NCBI RefSeq assembly: GCF_014649035.1 | Contig: NZ_BMSG01000009.1 | Location: forward strand, 62,001-126,000 | Reading direction: 5' to 3' | DNA length: 64,000 nt | Origin: Streptomyces sindenensis | Lineage (GTDB): Bacteria; Actinomycetota; Actinomycetes; Streptomycetales; Streptomycetaceae | Shown: positions 53,886 to 62,807 of the stretch, piece after piece | How the letters are laid out: the number at the start of each line of letters is the position of its first letter | Position numbering within the stretch: the stretch's first letter is position 1 | Notes under the pieces: model-generated | Told to the model about the DNA's origin: nothing | The model's input: only the letters and a program-made list of their open reading frames with translations | Database searches by the model: none | Position numbers and translations under genes: made by a program

Positions 53886-56099
53886 ATGCGACGCCTGCAG
53901 GACCCTCGCCCGAATCCCGATGATCCCGACGCCCGTCCCGTGGCGGCGCCCGGTGCCCTCCCGGCCGAACTGACCAGGTTCGTGGGCCGGGACGACGAAC
54001 TGGCCGAGGTGGACGGGCTGCTGGAGGAGTCCCGGCTCGTGACCGTCGCCGGGGTTGCGGGCGTGGGCAAGACCCGGTGCGTGATCCGGGTCGCCGCGCT
54101 CCGGGAGAAACGGTACTGCGACGGGGTTCTGCTGGCCGAGCTGTCCACCGTCCGCGATGCCGGCCTGCTGGAACACGCCCTGATCGACGCCCTGGGGCTG
54201 GCCGATCACACCAGCCGGCCGCCGCGCGCCGTCCTCGTCGAGCACCTCCGCGAGCGCCGGACGCTGCTGGTGATCGACGGCTTCGAGCACCTCGTCGACG
54301 CCTGTGCCGACCTCGTCACCGATCTGCTGCGCCGGGCCCCGGGCCTCCAGGTGCTCGCGGCCGGGCGCTGCCCGCTGCGGGTGGACGGGGAGCGGGCGTA
54401 TCCGCTCGCCCCGATGTCCGACGGGGACGCGGTGGAACTCTTCACGGAACGGGCGCGGGGGGTGCGGCCGGGCTGGGAGCCGGCGACGGTCGAGCGGTCG
54501 GCCGTGCTGGAGCTCTGCCGTCGCCTCGACGGCATCCCGCTGGCCCTGGAGCTGGCGGCCGGACGGCTGCGCGCCCTCTCGGTGGAGCAGGTGCTGCTGC
54601 GCCTCGACGACCGGTTCCGGCTGCTGACCGGCGGCCGACGCGGTGCGCCGCCGCGCCATCAGACGCTGCGGACGGCGATCGGCTGGAGCCATGAGCTGTG
54701 CACGCCCGAGCAACGGCTTCTGTGGGCGCGGCTGTCGGTGTTCGCCGGGCAGTTCGATCTGGAGGCGGCCGAGTACATCTGCGGCGGGGCGGATCTGCCG
54801 GCCGACGCGGTGCTCGACGTGCTGGACGAGCTGATCGCGCAGTCGGTGGTGGAGCGCGAGGACGGCCCGGCCGGGGCCCGCTACCGGCTGCTGGACACGG
54901 TCAGCGACTACGGGGCGCAGTGGCTGGCGGCGACCGGCGACGCCCAGCGGCTGCGGCGGCGGCACCGGGACTGGTTCCTGGGGCTCGCGACCTGGTGCGA
55001 GCTGGACTGGTTCAGTCCGCGCCAGGCGGAGGTGGCGGCGCGGATCGACAGCGAACTGCCCAATCTTCGCCGGGCGATGGAATGTTCGATGGAGAGTCCC
55101 GACGAGGTGCATCTCGCGCAGCATCTGGCGGGCACCCTGTGGTTCTACTGGACCGGCTGCGGGCGGCTGTCCGAGGGGCGGCACTGGCTGGACCACGTAC
55201 TGGAGGAGCCGACCCCGCACGATGCCGCACGGCTGAAGGTGCTGTGGGTGCTGGGTTACGTGGCGGTGCTCCAGGGCGACGCGGTGGGCGCGATCTCGGC
55301 GCTCCAGGAGTGCCGGGAGGAGGCCGAGCGCCGCGGGGACGCGACGGCGCTGGCGTACGCGGTGCACCGCACCGGGTGTCTGGCGATCGTGACCGACGAC
55401 CTGGAGCGCGCCGAGGAGCTGCTGCGCGAGGCGCTGGGCCGGTACCGCGAGGTCGGCGAGCTGAACAGCAACGTCCTGATGGCGCAGGTGGAGCTGGCCA
55501 TGGCGGTGGCGTTCCTCGGCGATACGGACGCGGCGGCGGTGATCTGCGACGAGGTCCGGGAGGTCTGCGAGGACCACGGGGAGCGGTGGGCGCTGGCGTA
55601 CGCGCTGTATGTCCTGGCGTACGCGGCGCTGCGGCGGGGGCGGCCGGCCCGGGCGCGGCAGATGCTCGGCGAGTGCCTGACGATCGGCCGGACGTTCAAC
55701 GATCTGCTGGGCACGGTGCTGTCGCTGGAGCTGCTGGCGCTGGTGACGGCGGTGGAGGGAGACGCCGGGGAGGCCGCCGTGCTCCAGGGGGCGGCGGAGG
55801 GCATCTGGCCGTCGGTGGGGCTGCAGCTGTTCGGCTCGGCGTTCTACGGGCGGCCGCGGGTGGAGTGCGAGGAGCAGGCGCGCCGGGAGCTGGGGAACGC
55901 GGCGTACGAGGAGGGGCTGCGGGTGGGGAGGCGACTGGATCCGGCCGCGGCGGTCGACCGGGCCCTGGCCGGTGGCGGACCGGGTGCGCCGGTGGACGCG
56001 CCGGGCGTGGGCGGGGCGCCGGCGCCGGGCGGGCCCGGGGGAACGCGAAGGCCCGCCGCCTCCCGGATGACAGGGAGGGGCGGGCCGGAGCGCTGGTGA
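53886..56099 (+). CDS. STAND/NB-ARC ATPase with TPR-like C-terminus
   Basis: 737 aa. NB-ARC core from about residue 28: FVGRDDELAEVDGLL, Walker A GVAGVGKT (56-63), Walker B LLVIDGFEHLV, the GLPLA-like IPLALELAAGRLRALS. A winged-helix-like part follows (LLWARLSVFAGQFDLEAAEYI), then helical TPR-type repeats to about 680. This is the body of LuxR/AfsR-type regulators (COG3903-like) but there is no SARP, LuxR or other DNA-binding domain at either end. It may act with a partner protein. The last 40 residues are Gly/Pro-rich and partly encoded by the terminator of the convergent rpsD gene, so the 3' end may be recently extended. Confidence 0.85.
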   Translation: MRRLQDPRPNPDDPDARPVAAPGALPAELTRFVGRDDELAEVDGLLEESRLVTVAGVAGVGKTRCVIRVAALREKRYCDGVLLAELSTVRDAGLLEHALIDALGLADHTSRPPRAVLVEHLRERRTLLVIDGFEHLVDACADLVTDLLRRAPGLQVLAAGRCPLRVDGERAYPLAPMSDGDAVELFTERARGVRPGWEPATVERSAVLELCRRLDGIPLALELAAGRLRALSVEQVLLRLDDRFRLLTGGRRGAPPRHQTLRTAIGWSHELCTPEQRLLWARLSVFAGQFDLEAAEYICGGADLPADAVLDVLDELIAQSVVEREDGPAGARYRLLDTVSDYGAQWLAATGDAQRLRRRHRDWFLGLATWCELDWFSPRQAEVAARIDSELPNLRRAMECSMESPDEVHLAQHLAGTLWFYWTGCGRLSEGRHWLDHVLEEPTPHDAARLKVLWVLGYVAVLQGDAVGAISALQECREEAERRGDATALAYAVHRTGCLAIVTDDLERAEELLREALGRYREVGELNSNVLMAQVELAMAVAFLGDTDAAAVICDEVREVCEDHGERWALAYALYVLAYAALRRGRPARARQMLGECLTIGRTFNDLLGTVLSLELLALVTAVEGDAGEAAVLQGAAEGIWPSVGLQLFGSAFYGRPRVECEEQARRELGNAAYEEGLRVGRRLDPAAAVDRALAGGGPGAPVDAPGVGGAPAPGGPGGTRRPAASRMTGRGGPERW
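56050..56086 (-). terminator. terminator of rpsD inside the STAND gene 3' end
   Basis: GGCCCGCC-g-CCTCCC pairs with GGGAGG-GGCGGGCC (56050-56064 with 56073-56086, one bulge), 30 nt after the rpsD stop. It lies within the last codons of the convergent STAND gene. Confidence 0.75.
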
Positions 56100-56116
56100 G
56101 AGCGGCTACGCCTGGA

Positions 56117-56731
56117 TCAGCGGGCGTAGTACTCGACGACGAGCTGCTCGTCGCAGATCACCGGGATCTCCTTGCGGTTCGGGTCCCGGTCCAGGCGGAA
56201 GGCCAGGGCCTTCAGGTTCACCTGGAGGTAGCGCGGGGTCTCACCCTCGGTGTCGTAGCCACCCTCGCGGGCCACCTGGAAGGGGACCTTGGAGCGGCTG
56301 CGCTCGCGGACCTGGACGATGTCGTCCGGGCGCACGCGGAAGGACGGCTTGTCGACCTTGCCACCGTTGACCTCGATGTGGCCGTGGACGACCATCTGAC
56401 GGGCCTGGTAGATGGTGCGGGCGATGCCCGAACGCAGGACCAGGGCGTCGAGACGGCGCTCGAGCTCGACGACCAGCGCCTCGCCCGTCTTGCCCTCGGC
56501 CTTCTTGGCACGGTCGTAGGCGCGCGCCATCTGGCGCTCGCTGATGTCGTACTGCGCACGCAGGCGCTGCTTCTCCAGCAGACGGACCTTGTAGTCCGAG
56601 TTCTGCTTGCGGCCACGGCCGTGCTCGCCCGGCGGGTACGGACGAGCTTCGAAGTACTTGACAGCCTTGGGCGTCAGGGCGATGCCGAGGGCACGCGACT
56701 TCTTGACCTTGGGACGCGACTGGTTAGGCAC
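56117..56731 (-). CDS. rpsD: 30S ribosomal protein S4
   Basis: 204 aa. Assembly-initiating 16S rRNA binder. S4 domain at about residues 94-155 ([31 protein letters not shown] split across it). The N-terminal zinc Cys cluster of the C+ form is absent, so this is the zinc-independent C- form. GTG start with GGAG 4-7 nt upstream. Isolated from the ribosomal operons, divergent from DUF2470 with an iron box between them. Confidence 0.97.
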   Translation of the reverse strand: MPNQSRPKVKKSRALGIALTPKAVKYFEARPYPPGEHGRGRKQNSDYKVRLLEKQRLRAQYDISERQMARAYDRAKKAEGKTGEALVVELERRLDALVLRSGIARTIYQARQMVVHGHIEVNGGKVDKPSFRVRPDDIVQVRERSRSKVPFQVAREGGYDTEGETPRYLQVNLKALAFRLDRDPNRKEIPVICDEQLVVEYYAR

Positions 56732-56754
56732 GTTCTCCAGACCTCCGTTGTAGG

Positions 56755-56773
56755 TTAGGTTAGGCTTACCTTA
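56755..56773. promoter_or_regulatory. iron box (DmdR/IdeR-type)
   Basis: TTAGGTTAGGCTTACCTTA matches the actinobacterial iron box TTAGGTTAGGCTnACCTAA at 17 of 18 defined positions. It is 3 bp upstream of the AAGGAG of the DUF2470 gene, so it must overlap that gene's transcription start, and 24 bp from the rpsD start codon on the other side. Iron-dependent repression of the DUF2470 gene by DmdR1 is expected. Confidence 0.85.
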
Positions 56774-56787
56774 CTCAAGGAGATCGC

Positions 56788-57624
56788 ATGTCTCGCCCTG
56801 GGAACACCACTCACGTCACGGACAGCACAGACAGCGGCAGCACCTCAGAGAAGGGTGCTGCTACGACGGAAGGCCGATCAGATCGTGGTCAGCCGCGTCC
56901 CAGCGGGCTAGAAAACACTCGGATGCCGTCAGCAGCCGAGCGCACACGAACTCTCGTACAGAGTACCTGCTCCGCGCTGCTCGTCGTACCGGGGCTGGAA
57001 CCGGCCCGCGCCGAACCCCTGATTCCGGACAGCCGGAGCGTGGGGCCCGAGGGCGATGTGTTCCTCCAGTTCGCCGCGGATTCCCCGGCGGTCCGGGCCG
57101 CGACGCACGCGCAGGACGACGAGCTGACCGCCGTGCTGGAGATCACGGACGTCGCTCCCGTCTCCGTGCCGCACCGGATCCGGGGCCGCGCCTGGGTCTC
57201 CGGCTGGCTGACCTCCGTCCCCGGCGTCGCCGAGCCCGGCCGGATGATGCTGCGCCTGGAGTTCGGCGAGGCGTACGTGGACGACCTCTGGGGCGCCGAG
57301 GACATCGAGCCGGAGGACTTCCGCGACGCGGCTCCCGACCCGCTGGTCCTCCACGAGGCGGAGCTGCTCCAGCACCTGGCCTCCGCCCACGACGAGCAGA
57401 TGCGCACGCTGTGCGGGCTGCTGGGCGAGCGGACCGCCCGGGTGTGCGCGCCGAACCAGCCGGGCGCGGTGCCGGTGGCGCTGGACCGCTTCGGGTTGCG
57501 GGTCCGCTTCATCGAGAGCAGGGACGCCTGCTTCGACGCCCGCTTCGAGTTCCCCGAGCCCGTGCGGGACGTCACCGAGCTGCGCCGCGCCATGCACTCC
57601 CTGTTCGAGGCGGCCGCGTCCTGA
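56788..57624 (+). CDS. DUF2470 domain protein, probably iron-regulated
   Basis: 278 aa. Charged, Ser/Thr-rich N-terminus (1-45, likely disordered), a split-barrel-like middle with ERTRTLVQSTCSALLVVPG and VSVPHRIRGRAWVSGWL, and a C-terminal DUF2470 segment (about 195-275: LASAHDEQMRTLCGLL, VALDRFGLRVRF, DVTELRRAMHSLF). DUF2470 occurs in HugZ-type haem-iron utilisation and related FMN-barrel proteins. The iron box at its promoter agrees with a role in haem or iron handling. ATG has AAGGAG 5 nt upstream. A haem-degrading activity is not proven by the sequence. Confidence 0.85.
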   Translation: MSRPGNTTHVTDSTDSGSTSEKGAATTEGRSDRGQPRPSGLENTRMPSAAERTRTLVQSTCSALLVVPGLEPARAEPLIPDSRSVGPEGDVFLQFAADSPAVRAATHAQDDELTAVLEITDVAPVSVPHRIRGRAWVSGWLTSVPGVAEPGRMMLRLEFGEAYVDDLWGAEDIEPEDFRDAAPDPLVLHEAELLQHLASAHDEQMRTLCGLLGERTARVCAPNQPGAVPVALDRFGLRVRFIESRDACFDARFEFPEPVRDVTELRRAMHSLFEAAAS

Positions 57625-57650
57625 TCCGGGCGGCATGAGGACGAGGGCCC

Positions 57651-59021
57651 CTATCCCTGCTCGCCGCCGTCGCCGACGCGGCCGAGGCGCTCGCGGACCC
57701 GCTCGACGACGTCCGCGTACCGTGCCTCGGCGCCGTAGCGGGTGGGGGTGTAGTACTGCCGGTCGCGGACGGCGTCCGGGGCGTACTGCTGGGCCGCGAT
57801 GCCGCCCTGCACGTCGTGCGGATAGACATAGCCCTGGGCGTGGCCGAGCTTGGCCGCGCCCTTGTAGTGACCGTCGCGCAGATGGGCCGGGACGGGTCCG
57901 GCGAGCCCTCTGCGCACATCGTCCTGCGCGGCGGAGATCGCCAGCGTCGCCGCGTTGGACTTGGGGGCGAGCGCCAGCGCGATGGTGGCGTGGCTGAGGG
58001 TGAGCGCCGCCTCCGGGAAACCGATCATGGCGACGGCCTGGGCGGCCGCCACCGCCGTCGGCAGCGCGGTGGGGTCCGCGAGCCCGATGTCCTCACTGGC
58101 CGAGATCATCAGCCGCCGGGCGATGAACCGGGGGTCCTCCCCCGCCTCGATCATCCGGGCCAGATAGTGCAGTGCGGCGTCCACGTCGGAGCCGCGGATC
58201 GACTTGATGAGCGCGCTGGCCACGTCGTAGTGCTGGTCGCCGTCACGGTCGTACTTCACGGCGGCGCGGTCGACGGTCGCCTCGACCGTCTCCAGCGTGA
58301 TCTCCGCCTCCTGCGTGGCGATGGCCGCTCCGGCCGCGGCCTCCAGCGCGGTGAGCGCCCGGCGCGCGTCGCCCCCCGCGATGCGCAGCAGATGCGCCTC
58401 GGCGTCCTCGGGCAGGGTGACCGCCCCGCCGAGCCCCCGCTCCTCGGTCAGCGCCCGGCGCAGCAGAGAGCGCAGGTCGTCGTCGGTCAGCGGTTCCAGG
58501 GTGAGCAGCAGGGAGCGCGAGAGCAGCGGGGAGATGACCGAGAAATACGGATTCTCCGTGGTGGCGGCGATGAGCGTGACCCAGCGGTTCTCCACGGCGG
58601 GAAGCAGGGAGTCCTGCTGGGCCTTGGAGAAGCGGTGGATCTCGTCCAGGAAGAGGACGGTCTCCTTGCCGAAGCCACCGGTGGCGCGGCGCGCGCTCTC
58701 GATGACGGCGCGGACCTCCTTGACGCCCGCGGTGATCGCGGAGAGCTCCACGAAACGCTTGTTGGTGGCCTTGCTGACCACATACGCCAGGGTCGTCTTG
58801 CCGGTGCCCGGCGGGCCCCACAGGATGACGGAGGACGCCCCCGCGGGGCCGCTCCCCCCGTCGCCGACGAGGCGGCGCAGAGGGGAGCCCGGCTTCAGCA
58901 GATGCTGCTGGCCGACGACCTCGTCGAGGGTGCGCGGACGCATCCGGACAGCGAGGGGGCTGCTGGACGGGTCCTTCTCCTGGCGGTCTTCGGCGGCTGC
59001 GGTAAAGAGGTCGGGCTCCAC
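57651..59021 (-). CDS. rarA: replication-associated recombination protein A (MgsA/RarA)
   Basis: 456 aa from GTG 59021; the open frame extends to 59090 but conservation begins at [17 protein letters not shown]+ core: [16 protein letters not shown], Walker [13 protein letters not shown], Walker [17 protein letters not shown], sensor 1 ATTENPYF, sensor 2 GDARRAL. C-terminal clamp-loader-like and MgsA domain ([24 protein letters not shown]). Acts at stalled replication forks with SSB. Faces the DUF2470 gene tail to tail with 26 bp between. Confidence 0.95.
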   Translation of the reverse strand: MEPDLFTAAAEDRQEKDPSSSPLAVRMRPRTLDEVVGQQHLLKPGSPLRRLVGDGGSGPAGASSVILWGPPGTGKTTLAYVVSKATNKRFVELSAITAGVKEVRAVIESARRATGGFGKETVLFLDEIHRFSKAQQDSLLPAVENRWVTLIAATTENPYFSVISPLLSRSLLLTLEPLTDDDLRSLLRRALTEERGLGGAVTLPEDAEAHLLRIAGGDARRALTALEAAAGAAIATQEAEITLETVEATVDRAAVKYDRDGDQHYDVASALIKSIRGSDVDAALHYLARMIEAGEDPRFIARRLMISASEDIGLADPTALPTAVAAAQAVAMIGFPEAALTLSHATIALALAPKSNAATLAISAAQDDVRRGLAGPVPAHLRDGHYKGAAKLGHAQGYVYPHDVQGGIAAQQYAPDAVRDRQYYTPTRYGAEARYADVVERVRERLGRVGDGGEQG

Positions 59022-59112
59022 GTCATGAAGCCTAAGCGACCCCACTGACAGGGCCGCCGGGGGCGTCTCCGGCGGACCGGCCGGCAGCACCTGTCCAGCT
59101 CGCGGGTGGTCC

Positions 59113-59751
59113 TCAGCTGGTCCAGAAGTCCCACCAGCGGGTCAGGATCAGCATGCCGATGATCCCGATCCACATCACCGGAAGCACCCAGGGGAACTCG
59201 GTGAGCCCGCTGCGCAGCCAGGCCGGGGCCGGGAGGATGCGGTGCTTGACGTTGTGCGTGGTCACGTAGCAGAACATGACGATGGTGGCGACCCAGGCCA
59301 GGCAGCACCACAGGCAGAGCGAGTTGATGTTGTACAGCGACTGGTACTGGAGCCAGGTGCAGAAGCCGACCCCGAACAGCGTCCCGGCGTTCAGCCCGAG
59401 CCAGAACCAGCCGCGGTAGCGGGCGCCGGCGAGCAGGCCCATCCCGATCGCGATGACCATGCCGTACGTGACCAGCCCCAGCATCGGGTTGGGGAACCCG
59501 AACGCGGAGGCCTGCTCGCTCTTCATGATGTTGCCGCACGCGACGACGGGGTTGAGGCTGCAGCCGGGGGTGAAGGAGGGGTCCTCCAGCAGCTTGAACT
59601 TGTCGATCGTGATGACCCAGGAGGCCAGCAGGCCGGCCGCACCGGTGATCACCAGAAGCAGGGCCAGACCGCGTCCGGCCCCGAAGGCGCGCTTGCGGCC
59701 GCCCTCGTCCTGATCGGAGGAGAGATCGTGGTCTACCGCTGCAGTCGTCAT
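59113..59751 (-). CDS. vitamin K epoxide reductase (VKOR) family membrane oxidoreductase
   Basis: 212 aa, about five membrane helices. Active-site CxxC is C146-L-W-C149 in [10 protein letters not shown], with the loop Cys pair C64 and C72 in [14 protein letters not shown]. Bacterial VKOR regenerates the oxidised disulfide-forming DsbA-like partner using quinone, replacing DsbB in actinobacteria. No DsbA gene is adjacent. ATG 59751 with GGAACGG upstream. Ends near a small hairpin at 59054-59075. Confidence 0.94.
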   Translation of the reverse strand: MTTAAVDHDLSSDQDEGGRKRAFGAGRGLALLLVITGAAGLLASWVITIDKFKLLEDPSFTPGCSLNPVVACGNIMKSEQASAFGFPNPMLGLVTYGMVIAIGMGLLAGARYRGWFWLGLNAGTLFGVGFCTWLQYQSLYNINSLCLWCCLAWVATIVMFCYVTTHNVKHRILPAPAWLRSGLTEFPWVLPVMWIGIIGMLILTRWWDFWTS

Positions 59752-59887
59752 ATCGCCGTTCCGTCACCGAGTGGTCAGCCGGGCAAGGTCATTGTGCCGC
59801 ACCCCCGCACCGGTCCACCGTTCGATGGACATAAAGGTGTACGTCCGGTGGGCAGCGGACCGCCGGCCGCACGGAAGGCTCGGACCC

Positions 59888-60745
59888 ATGACGGAACTCG
59901 TGGTGAACGTGCGCGGACTGCGCAAGCGATACGGCGCTGTGACCGCGCTGGACGGCCTGGACCTGGGCATCCGGCGCGGCGAGGTGTACGGACTGCTCGG
60001 CCCGAACGGCGCCGGGAAGAGCACCTGTGTGGGAGTGCTCCAGGGGCAGCGGGACCGGGACGGCGGCCAGGTGGAAGTGTTCGGTGTCGACCCCGCCACG
60101 GCCGACCGCCGTCAACGGTCCCGGGTCGGGATCGTCTGGCAGGATGAATCCGCTCCCGCCGAGTTGACGGTGCGGGAGACGGTCCGGCACTTCGCCCGCT
60201 ACTGTCCCCGCCCGCGCGACCCCGACGAGACCATCGCCCTGGTCGGCCTCTCGGCGAAGGCGGGATCCCGGACGAAGGCCCTCTCCGGCGGTCAGCGCCG
60301 CCGCCTCGACGTGGCGCTCGGAGTGATCGGCTCCCCCGAACTCCTCCTGCTCGACGAGCCGACCACCGGATTCGATCCGGCGGCCCGTCGGCAGTTCTGG
60401 GAGCTGATCCGGCTGCTCTCGGCGGACGGCACCACCATCCTCCTGACCACGCACTATCTGGAGGAGGCCGAGGCGCTCGCCGACCGGCTCGTGGTCGTCG
60501 CCTCGGGCGCCGCGGTCGCCGAGGGGACTCCCGGGGAGCTGCGGGCCCGGTACGGCACCCATGCCACGGTCCGGTGGACGGAGCCCGACGGATCGCCGCG
60601 CTCCGAGGAGACCGCGACGCCGACCCGTACGGTCACCGCGCTCGCCGACCGGTTCGGCGGAGAGGTCCCGGGGCTGCTCGTCACCCGGCCCACGCTGGAG
60701 GACGTCTACCTGCGGCTCACCGGGCAGCCGGAGGCCGTCCGATGA
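59888..60745 (+). CDS. ABC transporter ATP-binding protein (DrrA-like)
   Basis: 285 aa from ATG 59888 with GGAAGG upstream. Walker A GPNGAGKST, Q-loop VWQDES, signature LSGGQRRRLDVAL, Walker B LLLLDEPTTGFDP, H-loop TTHYLEE. The C-terminal extension (about 210-285) is that of drug-exporter ATPases of the DrrA type. TGA overlaps the permease ATG (ATGA). Together they make an ABC-2 exporter; substrate unknown. Divergent from VKOR. Confidence 0.94.
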   Translation: MTELVVNVRGLRKRYGAVTALDGLDLGIRRGEVYGLLGPNGAGKSTCVGVLQGQRDRDGGQVEVFGVDPATADRRQRSRVGIVWQDESAPAELTVRETVRHFARYCPRPRDPDETIALVGLSAKAGSRTKALSGGQRRRLDVALGVIGSPELLLLDEPTTGFDPAARRQFWELIRLLSADGTTILLTTHYLEEAEALADRLVVVASGAAVAEGTPGELRARYGTHATVRWTEPDGSPRSEETATPTRTVTALADRFGGEVPGLLVTRPTLEDVYLRLTGQPEAVR

Positions 60746-61563
60746 CCGCGCGGGACACCACCGGCCTGCCCGGTGCGTGGCGCCTGGGTCTGCTGCGCGG
60801 CGGTCTGGAGCTGAAGCAGTTCTTCCGCCTGCGCGACCAGGTCGTCTTCTCACTCGCCTTCCCCGTCGTCCTTCTGGTGCTGCTCGCCTCGATCTTCGGC
60901 GGTGAGGTGGCGGACGGCGAGGTGTCCGTCTCGCAGATCTATGTGGCCGCGATGCTCGGGGCGGGCATCATGGCGACCAGCTTCCAGTCGCTCGGCATCT
61001 CCATCGCGATCGAGCGCGACGAGAGGCTGCTGCGCCGGCTGATCTCCACACCGATGCCGCCCTCCGCCTACTTCCTGGGAAAGGTCTGGCTGGTCCTGGG
61101 CACCGGGGCCCTGGAAGCGGCCGTCCTGCTGGCGGTGGGTGTCGGACTGTACGATCTTCACCTGCCCGGGGACGTGTCCACCTGGCTGACGTTCGGCTGG
61201 ATCTTCCTGCTCGGGACGGCGGCCTGCGCGCTACTCGGCATCGCGATCAGCAGTCTGCCCGGGTCGGGCCGGAGCGCGGGCTCGGTGGTCGTCCTGCCGT
61301 TCCTGGTGCTCCAGTTCGTCTCCGGCGTCTACATCCCGGCGAGCGAACTCCCGGACTGGATGCTGAACATCGGCGCCCTGTTCCCGCTGAAGTGGATGTG
61401 CCAGGGCTTTCGCGGGGTCTTCCTGCCCGAATCGGCCGCCGTGCTGGAGCAGGCGGGCGGCTGGGAGTTCGGACGGGTCGCCCTGGTGCTGGGCGCGTGG
61501 TGCATCGGAGGGTTGCTGCTGTGTTTGCTGACGTTCCGCTGGAAGAGCCGGCGCGACGGCTGA
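60742..61563 (+). CDS. ABC-2 type permease (DrrB-like)
   Basis: 273 aa with six membrane helices and the ABC-2 signature near the C-terminus (VLQFVSGVYIPASELPDWMLNIGALFPLKWMCQGFRGVF, residues about 193-231). Cytoplasmic N-terminus with LLRGGLELKQFFRLRD. Starts within the ATPase stop (ATGA) and its 3' end overlaps the histidine kinase gene by 43 nt. Confidence 0.93.
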   Translation: MTARDTTGLPGAWRLGLLRGGLELKQFFRLRDQVVFSLAFPVVLLVLLASIFGGEVADGEVSVSQIYVAAMLGAGIMATSFQSLGISIAIERDERLLRRLISTPMPPSAYFLGKVWLVLGTGALEAAVLLAVGVGLYDLHLPGDVSTWLTFGWIFLLGTAACALLGIAISSLPGSGRSAGSVVVLPFLVLQFVSGVYIPASELPDWMLNIGALFPLKWMCQGFRGVFLPESAAVLEQAGGWEFGRVALVLGAWCIGGLLLCLLTFRWKSRRDG

Positions 61564-62795
61564 CCGGTACGGGCGGGGCGCGTGACTCCGACGTCTGGGT
61601 CCGGTCGCTGCCTCCCTGGGACGGGTATTTCGCCGTCGTCTGGGCGGTCACCCTCGCCGTGGTGCTGGGGGCGGCCGAACCGTCGTGGCCGGTCCGCCTG
61701 ACGGCGGCCGCGATCGTGGCGCTGAATCTGCCGTGGTACGTCCTGGTCGGCCGGCCGGCCATGCTGGACGACAGCGGGGCCGAGGGGCCGGCCCGCCGCT
61801 ATGTGGTGGGAGCGCTGCTGCTCTTCCTGCCCACCGCGATGCTGGTCGGCGAGACGCAGCTGGTCACGTTCGCGCTGGCCCCGCAGTGCTTCATGCTGTT
61901 GCGGCTGCGGGACGCGCTGTGGGTGCTGGGCGGTATGGGCGCGGTGCCGTTCGTCGGCTGGACGCTGCTGTGGCATCCCACGGCGGGCGAGGCCGCGTTC
62001 CGGCTGCTGCTGGCGGTGGCGACCTTCGCGTTCAGCGCGTTCCTGGGGCGGTGGACGATGCGGATCGTCGCCCAGAGCCGCGAGCGGGCCGCGCTGATCG
62101 CCGAGCTGGAGGCGGGCCGCGAGGAGATCGCCCGGCTGTCCACGGCCCACGGGGCGCTGGCGGAGCGGGAGCGGATGGCGCGGGAGATCCACGACACGCT
62201 GGCCCAGGGCTTCACCAGCCTGCTGATGCTCTCGCAGGCCGTCGAGTCCGAGCTGGAGCACGATCTGCCGCGGGCCCGGCGGCATGTGGCGCTGATGACG
62301 CGGACCGCGCGGGAGAACCTCGCCGAGGCACGGGCGCTGGTGGCCGGCGGTTCACCGGCCGATCTGGCGGGCAACTCGCCGGCGGACGCCCTGCACCGGC
62401 TGACCGACCGGCACACCGCGCAGACCGGCGCCCCGGCCCAGCTGACGGTGACCGGAGGCGTCCGCCCGCTGCCGACCGCGTACGAGGTCGTCGTCCTGCG
62501 CGCCTGTCAGGAGGCCCTCGCCAACACCCGTAAACACGCGGGCCCGTCCGTACCGGTGGCCGTCGTGCTGACGTACACCTCCGACGCCCTGACCCTGTCC
62601 GTACGGGACGAGGGGTGCGGCTTCGACCCCCGGGCGCCGCGCGAGGGCTACGGCCTCGACGGCATCCGGGCCAGGGCCGAGGAGGCGGGCGGCGGCGCGA
62701 CGGTACGCAGTGAGCCGGGCGCCGGGACCTCGGTGACCGTGACCCTGCCACTGCCGCCGGCCGCCCCGGCCACGGGCGGCGCTCAGCACCCCTAG
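61521..62795 (+). CDS. NarL-type sensor histidine kinase
   Basis: 424 aa from GTG 61521, chosen because GGAGGG lies 9 nt upstream inside the permease gene; later starts lack a Shine-Dalgarno. Four to five membrane helices (about 35-180) without a large extracellular domain, so it senses in or near the membrane. HisKA_3 dimerisation box with phospho-acceptor His in REIHDTLAQGF, N-box CQEALANTRKHAG, G1 DEGCGFDP, G2 GYGLDGIRARAEEAGG. Coupled to an ABC-2 exporter, as in drug- or envelope-stress-sensing cassettes. Confidence 0.92.
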   Translation: MFADVPLEEPARRLTGTGGARDSDVWVRSLPPWDGYFAVVWAVTLAVVLGAAEPSWPVRLTAAAIVALNLPWYVLVGRPAMLDDSGAEGPARRYVVGALLLFLPTAMLVGETQLVTFALAPQCFMLLRLRDALWVLGGMGAVPFVGWTLLWHPTAGEAAFRLLLAVATFAFSAFLGRWTMRIVAQSRERAALIAELEAGREEIARLSTAHGALAERERMAREIHDTLAQGFTSLLMLSQAVESELEHDLPRARRHVALMTRTARENLAEARALVAGGSPADLAGNSPADALHRLTDRHTAQTGAPAQLTVTGGVRPLPTAYEVVVLRACQEALANTRKHAGPSVPVAVVLTYTSDALTLSVRDEGCGFDPRAPREGYGLDGIRARAEEAGGGATVRSEPGAGTSVTVTLPLPPAAPATGGAQHP

Positions 62796-62807
62796 AAGGA
62801 GTTCCTG

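Noticed and set aside
53886..56099. SARP-type antibiotic regulator (AfsR-like)
   Set aside because: There is no OmpR-like wHTH or BTAD domain before the NB-ARC core.
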